64,000 bases of DNA, from assembly GCA_014529385.2 (NCBI GenBank), contig CM043970.1, forward strand, positions 63,167,496 through 63,231,495, read 5' to 3'. The notes under the pieces were generated by a model, which was given only the letters and a program-made list of their open reading frames with translations, was not told the DNA's origin and made no database searches. The position numbers and the translations under genes were made by a program. Every line of letters begins with the position of its first letter. Positions within the stretch are counted from its first letter, which is position 1. Origin of the DNA: Adiantum capillus-veneris. Lineage: Eukaryota > Streptophyta > Polypodiopsida > Polypodiales > Pteridaceae. Shown here one piece after another: positions 57,680-64,000 of the stretch.

Positions 57680-57892
57680 CTAAAATAGAACAAATATATA
57701 TACATCGAAACTAAGATCATACCTAATGAGAGGCAAAATAAAAGGATATACTGAAGCGTTTATTTCGGCTAACCTAAGAGAACCTAAAATTCTACGAATT
57801 ACTCGTTGAAATTGCAACTTAGTACTAACAATTATGTGTACCTTTTGCTTTGCAATCGGAATGAAAGGATCATACAAATTCTCGTGATTCAT
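57680..57892 (-). CDS. gypsy-2 accessory ORF1, 70 aa
   Basis: Open from ATG 57892 (MNHENLYDPFIPIAKQKVHI) to 57680; three substitutions relative to gypsy-1. Confidence 0.62.
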   Translation of the reverse strand: MNHENLYDPFIPIAKQKVHIIVSTKLQFQRVIRRILGSLRLAEINASVYPFILPLIRYDLSFDVYIFVLF

Positions 57893-57946
57893 GCAAGCTA
57901 CTTGATTATGCTAAAGGTTGAGCCTTCACAAAACATACACATGGCG

Positions 57947-57964
57947 TCCTCCGTGGGGGTACCA
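57947..57964 (-). other. gypsy-2 candidate primer-binding site
   Basis: Minus strand TGGTACCCCCACGGAGGA, three bases after the 5' LTR, with differences from gypsy-1 at the fifth base and in the CT/CG part. Confidence 0.55.
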
Positions 57965-58139
57965 ATTTGAGGCGGTCCGGGGCGGGCAACAAGAAGAGTG
58001 GCCTCTAAGCACCCTTGTAGGCTCCCGTGCTGATCAATTGGGTTGGGGTTGAAAAAAACAACAAACACACACACAAACCTGCAACCTAACTCTACACAAA
58101 TTTGGGGCACCACCTAGTTTTGGATGCGAACTAGGACGC

Positions 58140-58141
<2 letters not shown>

Positions 58142-58223
<82 letters not shown>
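58142..58223. repeat. (AG)n microsatellite
   Basis: About 82 bases of AG at the conserved LTR position. Confidence 0.95.
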
Positions 58224-58225
<2 letters not shown>

Positions 58226-58463
58226 CTCGGGCTGCTTTGAAATGTATCGGCAATGATCAAGCAAACACAATTATATATGTAAGAAAGAGAGAGAAGAGGG
58301 AGGGGGTGCTTGTTGCATTAATACCTTCTTACAAATCTGTCATGACCGATCAAAGTAAGATTAGTATTTGTTCAACATAGCTTGAGTAAATTTCACCACG
58401 ACACATCACAAGAAAAGCCACCCCAATCACTGTCTTAAGGCCAGGGGAGTCCTCTCCACCCTG

Positions 58464-58628
58464 CTCCTAGAATCTTTCTTACCTCCTTGAGTAAAGCTTG
58501 CTCCTTGATGACTCCTAGCCTTCGTAGCTTCTGAGCCTTAGGTGTGGCCTCTGGCTTCAACTCAATTTTGTGTTGAACAACATCTACTCCACGCACATCG
58601 GTGTAGTCTTTAGCAAAAAGCCTAGGAA
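58464..58628 (-). pseudogene. RT-upstream pol fragment inside an LTR
   Basis: Matches the region just before RT in gypsy-1 (about 17090-17255): TTCTTACCTCCTTGAGTAAA, GATGACTCCTAGCCTTCG and CACATCGGTGTAGTC. Gypsy-2 itself lacks the CACATCGG part, so the donor was another copy. Confidence 0.85.
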
Positions 58629-59503
58629 TTCAGCAAAACCGACTGTTTTTTCCACTGCACAAGGTCCTTGTGAGGTCCTTCTTTGGATGATTCTTTTGAA
58701 TACCTCTGGGAGTGAGCTCACCATGGTGCATGCATGCATTCCACATACCCTTCACCTTATTTGGTAGGTCTATAATTGAAGATATTGTTGAGATCATGAT
58801 ATAAGTGAATAGTACAACTAAGAAAATCAAATATTGAGGGGTCAAAAAATATATGTACATGTCAAATATAAATAATATAGGTGGAAAAAATATAAAGGGG
58901 TCAAAATAAATCTCTCTCATTATAAGTCTACCATAAAAAGATGAATATTTTTGGTGTTCTAATTTATGAGAGTAAAAGAGAATAGATGTAGGAAGGAAAA
59001 AATCACAATAGTGAAAAAATATACACATAAATAAAACTAGTTTTTTTGGATTTTTGTTGGGATGGAGTTACACCAAAAATAAGAGAAGCTTGCATGAAAT
59101 TATTTTTTATATGGAATAAAGAGTATACAAAATGGTAAGAAAAAATATGGTAATGGTGAGTCAATGTACATAGCATAAATAACACACCATAGGTAGAAAT
59201 ATTTAAATAAATACCAAAATAATTATGAAAAATACTTTTATTTAGGCCCTATATACAATGAAATATTTACACACAAATGGGCCATAATATACTTATATTT
59301 TGTTATTTTTTTATTTTTTTGACTCAACTAGCCCAGTGACTGGCTAGCTGAGGGTTTTTAAGAAGATATGGAAAAAGTCCCCTAACTCACACACACCTAT
59401 ATACAGTGAAATGGTAGGGATAGCCATAGTGTTTGGATGATTTTGGTAGGGTGGGTTAACTCACTATGGAAATTACGGAGAGCCGGAAAACGGCTATCAC
59501 TAG

Positions 59504-61904
59504 CTGGATGTGAGCATCAAGGGTGTGCATTGAAAGTTTGGGTTCGGCATTGCTCGATACTTTTCTAGAGCTTAAGATGTATGAAAAAATCATGGAATAA
59601 CCTTAAATTGGGTTTCTTGAATAACCATGAGAGGGTAGTAAAATTTTGGGCTTGTGATTGAGTATTCTTCTAGTGCTTGGCTTGATTGAAATTATCATTT
59701 GCACTAAAATGGAAAGCTCTATTTGACATGCATGTGAGCTTCATGAGAGAGTTGCACTAAATGATGAGTTGTGATTGGTTGGTCAGACTTTGTGCTAAAA
59801 CTTAACATCTCTTGTACAATTTGGTGCTTGAACATTAAACATCATTGAAAAGCACTAAAATGAAGATTGTTTGATGGCCAAGAGTGAGCATGAAAATTTT
59901 GCTTTTGTGGTTGATTTTTTAGTGCCTACTTTGAATGACAAAATGTTTAAAAGCACTAACAATTGAGCTTCATTTTAGGGTTGGGCAGGTGTGTGATTCC
60001 AAATGATCCAAGAAGGGGTCATCATTGCAAAATTTGCAAAATTTGGCTAATTAGAGCCATTCCAATTGTTTGGATTAAAGTTGTAATGCTAGCTCATAGC
60101 TTGGTCTAAAAATGAAATTTTTTTATTTGAGCTGTATTTAGCCAACTTTTTGAGCTTTTAAAGTACATAATTTGGCTATTGAGAGCCACTCACTTTCATT
60201 TCATCAAGTTGCAGTCATCTCTAGCTCATAGAGTGTGCTCTAAAATTGTAAAATTTATTGAGCTAGTTGTTAGCCAACTTTTGGAAAGAATAAATTGTAA
60301 AATCCGGCTTTCGAGAGCCACTTAATTTTAATAAGTTGCATTATTTTTAGCTCTTGGCTTGTTTTTTAATTCCATATTTCAAGTGAGCTAACACTTAATC
60401 GACTTTCTGAACCATGCATGAGAGGTGGTAAAAATTGTAAAATTTGCTTATGTAGAAGCTCATTTTATCTCTCGTGGTTGATATGTATGCATAAATTTTC
60501 TACTTTAGAGCATCATGTGCATAACCAAAGGCAATTTTTTCCCTTGGGTTTTTTCCCTTTGGAAAATTCGGGTATGCAAGACCCTAGCTTTAGGTTTTCA
60601 TTAATGTTTTTTGTGTGCATTTGACTTTCAATAATTGGCTTTTGTAGCTTGTGTTTACACTTAGCTTCAAAAGGCTTCTTTTGCAAATAAAAAGGATCAA
60701 GAGACTTCTCTACACAAAGGGGATGCTAGCTCAAGGATGCTCAAAAGAGCATGAATAGGTGTAATCCTTCCATGATTTTTCTCTTTGTTCATCTCTCCAT
60801 TCTCTTGCTTGGTTTAAGTGAAATTTTGCTTCTAAGCTATGGTTTTTTCATGTTAGAAAGCTAGTCATTTTAAAGTTTCAACACTTTGCTTTGTGAAAAT
60901 TAACTCAACAAAAAATTAGGTTTTATGTATGTTAATCATAGGTAATTGGCCTTGACCTTAGGTTAATGTAGGTTCATTTCTTGCTAATCTTAGATTCTTA
61001 GTGATAGTCCTAATATTCCATTCATTTTTGTCATGACCTAGGGCTATGATTAGGCTTTAGTTTTTTTTAGTCCAATTGCCATTAGTATCTCATAAAGGAA
61101 GCAATAAAGATGTGCTAAAAAATGAACCATGAAGCGAAGAAGTGTCCAAAAAAGTAGCAAAAATGCTACTACGGCACATGAAAATAAAAATTCTATGTTA
61201 TGTTGTGTCTATGAGAGGCATAGCGCCTTATTGACACTTGGAAGGCGAGGGGAATCACCTTGGCTCGCTTGGTCAAGGCCCTAAACCGATGCCCTGGGTT
61301 GTAGGGGTTAGCCGTCGCCTTGGTAAGCTAGTAGGCTTTTGGAACACCTTCTTGAGGGTTCAAGGAGCTGACAGTCGCACCTAGACTTGCCTTGGGGTGG
61401 TAGCCTTGTGATTAATGTGCTTTAATTTTTCAATGAATGACTAAATCAAATTGTGAATGAGCTTCAAAAAACTTTGACAATGTACTAATAGATTAGGAGC
61501 TTTTTTATAGCCCGTAGACATGATAGACTTCAATGATTTATTAAGATTGTTCACATAGTTTTTAGGCTAGTAGGTTTATTAACTTTCATTAGCCTAGGGT
61601 CATAATTGATTGCTTGTGTTACATGCATAAAACTGAACTTTCAAGTGGTTTAATCTTCACAATAGTTTGAGTAATTTTTTTCTTTATGTTGTCTAGTTTT
61701 TTACTATGATTGACCCATCTTTTAGAAGCCAAAAATCACTTTCCATGATTCTTTATTTATGCTTCATGTTTTATTCATTCTTCGTGGCCTTTGATCCTCA
61801 TTACTTTTTCCTATGTTTTGTAGCTCAACATTTCTTCCATGGACTTGCTTTTTACCATGTTATTGTGTCTTGCTTCACCGGCACACAAGGACGTGCGCCA
61901 AATT
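59504..61904 (+). other. AT-rich non-coding DNA, possible 3' region of an unknown LTR element
   Basis: No convincing gene; small frames at 60418-60624 and 61706-61906 lack motifs. Contains degenerate tandem repeats at about 60040-60420. A GC-richer stretch at 61200-61400 has many GCCTTGG words. It ends in a polypurine tract. Confidence 0.4.
60040..60420. repeat. Three degenerate tandem units of about 120 bp
   Basis: Each unit has TAGAGCCA or GAGAGCCACT, a TAAGTTGCA-like part, AGCTCATAG and TTAGCCAACTTTT. Units start near 60050, 60178 and 60310. Confidence 0.6.
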
Positions 61905-61917
61905 AGAAAGGGGAGAG
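61905..61917 (+). other. Candidate polypurine tract
   Basis: AGAAAGGGGAGAG directly followed by TGTTAGC, the arrangement at the start of a 3' LTR. Confidence 0.5.
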
Positions 61918-62849
61918 TGTTAGCAGCGGCTAATGGCTATACCAATTATGCACCAAGCTGTGGATGTGCCATAGTGCACAATATTTACTTTTCATTGTAT
62001 AGGGCTTGGGCTCATTAAGGAGTTCCAAAGTTGTATGAGTCTAGGCTAGAGAGCTCACTTTATCCCATAGTTGAAGGGTTTGAGGCCCAAAGCTATAAAA
62101 GAGCCCTATGCTTAATGAGAGGTCATTCTCGAGTGGTCCTTTTGAGAACTCTCTCCCTAGAGTAGGTCTTGATGGCCTAGCCTTTGAGCTTAATGCCCAT
62201 GCTTAGAAGGCTAGTGCTAATCACATATAATTAGTGTAATCCTCTCTTAATTAATCTAGTCTTCATTATATTGTCAGTCATGTTTCTCTACTTTCCTTCA
62301 TTGTTTTGAAGTGTTGATCTTCTCTAATCTAACTCTAACTTATGCTAAGCTACTCCGATTAGTGGAGTCCTTATCTCTCGATTAAGTGGAGTGGGCGTAC
62401 TCGTGATTGAGGGATTAGAGTTGTCCTCTGATGGTGTGCTTGTGTGTGTGTAGGTTTAAGAATCCTTGAGCTTAATTTGATTATGTGTGACTTGATTTGG
62501 ACACCATGATTGGCATGGTTGGGGTGGCCGAATTGAATGCGATCTTGTGTGCTTAATCGTCAATGCATGTAATTAGAGTTGTGCATGAGAGACTCCAAGA
62601 TTAGTGTGTTTCACTTCGTCACTTGATGTGTGTAGATGATTGATTGTATTGATGCTTGATGTGCAATTAGCATTCATTGATTTGGGATGATTTCTATCTG
62701 CATTGGAGGATGCACGCTCTTGAATCCTCTCAATCTTTGCATACGATGACGCTCTTGCACACTCTTTGTGTGATGCCTCCAAGCCCTAGCCGAGTCATGA
62801 TCTCTCTCTCTCCGGATTGATAGATTTTGTGGGAGATTGCCTATGCTAT
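61918..62849 (+). repeat. Candidate 3' LTR of an unknown plus-strand element, cut by the gypsy LTR
   Basis: Starts TGTTAGCAGCGG after a polypurine tract. A good TATA box (CTATAAAAGAG) lies at about 62090-62101, roughly 175 bases in, where a U3 promoter is expected. No gene inside. Its right end is not seen because a gypsy LTR starts at 62850. No second LTR of this type was found in the window. Confidence 0.48.
62090..62101 (+). promoter_or_regulatory. TATA box of candidate LTR
   Basis: GCTATAAAAGAG, a near-consensus plant TATA box, within the candidate LTR at 61918. Confidence 0.45.
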
Positions 62850-63023
62850 TGAGGCGGTCCGGGGCGGGCAACAAGAAGAGTGGCCTCTAAGCACCCTTCT
62901 AGGCTCCCGTGCTGCTCAATTGGGTTGGGGTTGGAAAAAACAACAAACACACACACAAACCCGCAACCTAACCCTACACAAATTTGGGGCACCACCTAGT
63001 TTTGGATGCGAACTAGGACGAGT

Positions 63024-63101
<78 letters not shown>

Positions 63102-64000
63102 CTCGGGCTGCTTTGAAATGTATCGGCAATGATCAAGCAAACACAATTATATATGTAAGAAAGAGAGAGAAGGGGGGGGGGGGGGGGGTGCTTGTTGCAT
63201 TAATACCTTCTTACAAATCTGTCACGACCAATCAAAGTGAGATTAGTACTTGTTCAACATAGCTTGAGTAAATTACACCACAATAAATCACAAGAAAAGC
63301 TACCCCAATCACTATCTTAAGGCCAGGGGAGTCCTCTCCACCCTGTCACCCTCTTACAGTATGTGGGATTTATGGCTAAATTGATAACAACACCCATAGA
63401 CAAGCTATCAAAAACTTAAAAAAAGAACCAAGACACTTACACATCATTGTTGTCCATTACTTCACGTTGGAAGAGAGACGAAGTATCCAAGCTTTGTCCA
63501 AATCCACCCTCCTTGATTCAACAAATGTTGGGCTTACACTAGTAGGAGAAACGATAGATTTCGAACTTTCAATTGAATGATCACTCTCTCTCTTACAATG
63601 GCATAGAGTTCCCGTGCTAATCACCCCTATTACAACACATGCACATGCATAAGACAATGAGCTTCCATTGAAGAGCTCCTTCTAGAGAGGTTGAGCTTGG
63701 CTTCTCAAGCTATAGCATAGTGCTCTTGCTTATGGCTCCCCCCTTTTGTGCTAGCTACACCCTCCTTTTATAGCAATTTTGAGGGCTAGGGTTACTCCTC
63801 TAACCATGGTTGGGTTAGATTTTCAGCACTTATCTAATTTCTTTTTCTTGGAATTTTCAAGAATTTGGTGTGGATAGATGAAGAAGAGAGAGGAGAGAAG
63901 TGGAGGTGATAGGAATTTTCATAGTAGGTTAGTGTTAATAAATTAGTAGAGTTAGTATTTTTATTGATTTACAAATGGAATTGGATATTTACAATGGGAG
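62850..64000 (-). repeat. Fifth gypsy LTR, leaves the window
   Basis: Starts TGAGGCGGTCCGGGG at 62850 and follows the gypsy-2 3' LTR to the window end. It has the AG tract (63025-63099), a run of 17 G (63172-63188) and the TATA box at 63764-63773. It is either the 3' LTR of a minus-strand copy to the right or a solo LTR. Confidence 0.9.
63025..63099. repeat. (AG)n microsatellite
   Basis: About 75 bases of AG, in the same LTR position as the other four. Confidence 0.95.

Larger units (their letters stand above)
48393..59499 (-). mobile_element. gypsy-2: second copy of the Ty3/gypsy family
   Basis: 3' LTR at 48393-51047, 5' LTR at 57968-59499, target duplication CTAG (48389-48392 and 59500-59503). 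Same order as gypsy-1, uninterrupted: four accessory frames, gag, protease, RT, two RNase H domains and integrase. It has lost parts of its 5' LTR and a short pol stretch and has an integrase active-site change, so it is inactive. Serves as the empty-site reference for copia-1 in gypsy-1. Confidence 0.95.
57968..59499 (-). repeat. gypsy-2 5' LTR, chimeric and shortened
   Basis: 1532 bases. Outer parts match the other LTRs, but the equivalent of about 48891-50175 is replaced by 165 bases of pol sequence (58464-58628). The TATA region lies in the lost part. AG tract at 58142-58223. Confidence 0.92.

Noticed and set aside
57947-57964. Primer site for plastid tRNA-Glu
   Set aside because: Only 11 bases agree, gypsy-1 differs within them, and retroelement priming happens in the cytosol; kept only as a question.

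Overview
The window is transposable-element DNA from a land plant, most likely one with a large, repeat-rich genome. Every recognisable coding block belongs to a mobile element: Ty3/gypsy with two RNase H domains, Ty1/copia with an initiator-Met tRNA primer site, a CACTA (En/Spm) transposon with a Tnp2-type transposase and short introns, and a large LTR element without recognisable pol. I found no host gene, tRNA or rRNA gene.

Layout. Positions 1-1030 are the left flank. A Ty3/gypsy copy (gypsy-1, minus strand) runs from about 1031 to 34513. Its left LTR is split by a 10.4 kb minus-strand LTR element without recognisable pol (1065-11504, target duplication GTTGG). Its protease region is split by a plus-strand copia element (copia-1, 17702-29070, target duplication TCCAC). 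The copia pol gene is itself split by a CACTA transposon (20797-26956, target duplication CGA). Gypsy-1 appears to have landed in the gag gene of an older plus-strand element (34514-36690), giving four nested levels. Positions 34514-48392 hold decayed elements plus copia-2 (38320-43444, minus, target duplication TAAGC). A second copy of the same gypsy family, gypsy-2, occupies 48393-59499 (target duplication CTAG). The right end holds non-coding DNA, a possible 3' LTR of an unknown plus-strand element (61918-62849), and a fifth gypsy LTR (from 62850) that leaves the window.

The gypsy family is the most interesting protein-coding system. Between the primer site and gag it carries four extra minus-strand reading frames, present in both copies. 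They form two paralogous pairs: ORF1/ORF2, both 70 residues, and ORF3/ORF4, about 150-170 residues. ORF3/ORF4 are followed by gag, a DGGA protease, reverse transcriptase, a degraded Ty3-type RNase H, a second intact-looking RNase H and integrase. The element without pol has the most unusual nucleic-acid structure: eight copies of a 22-bp near-perfect palindrome, phased by about 125 bp or about 285-289 bp, between its primer site and its single long polyprotein frame. That frame has five in-frame stops but no frameshift.

The copies are mostly decayed. Examples are a D-to-N change in copia-2 RT, D-to-N in gypsy-2 integrase, S-to-R in the copia-1 protease motif, and a gypsy-2 5' LTR in which about 1.3 kb including the TATA box is replaced by a 165-bp pol fragment from another copy. 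All joins and comparisons were made by eye.
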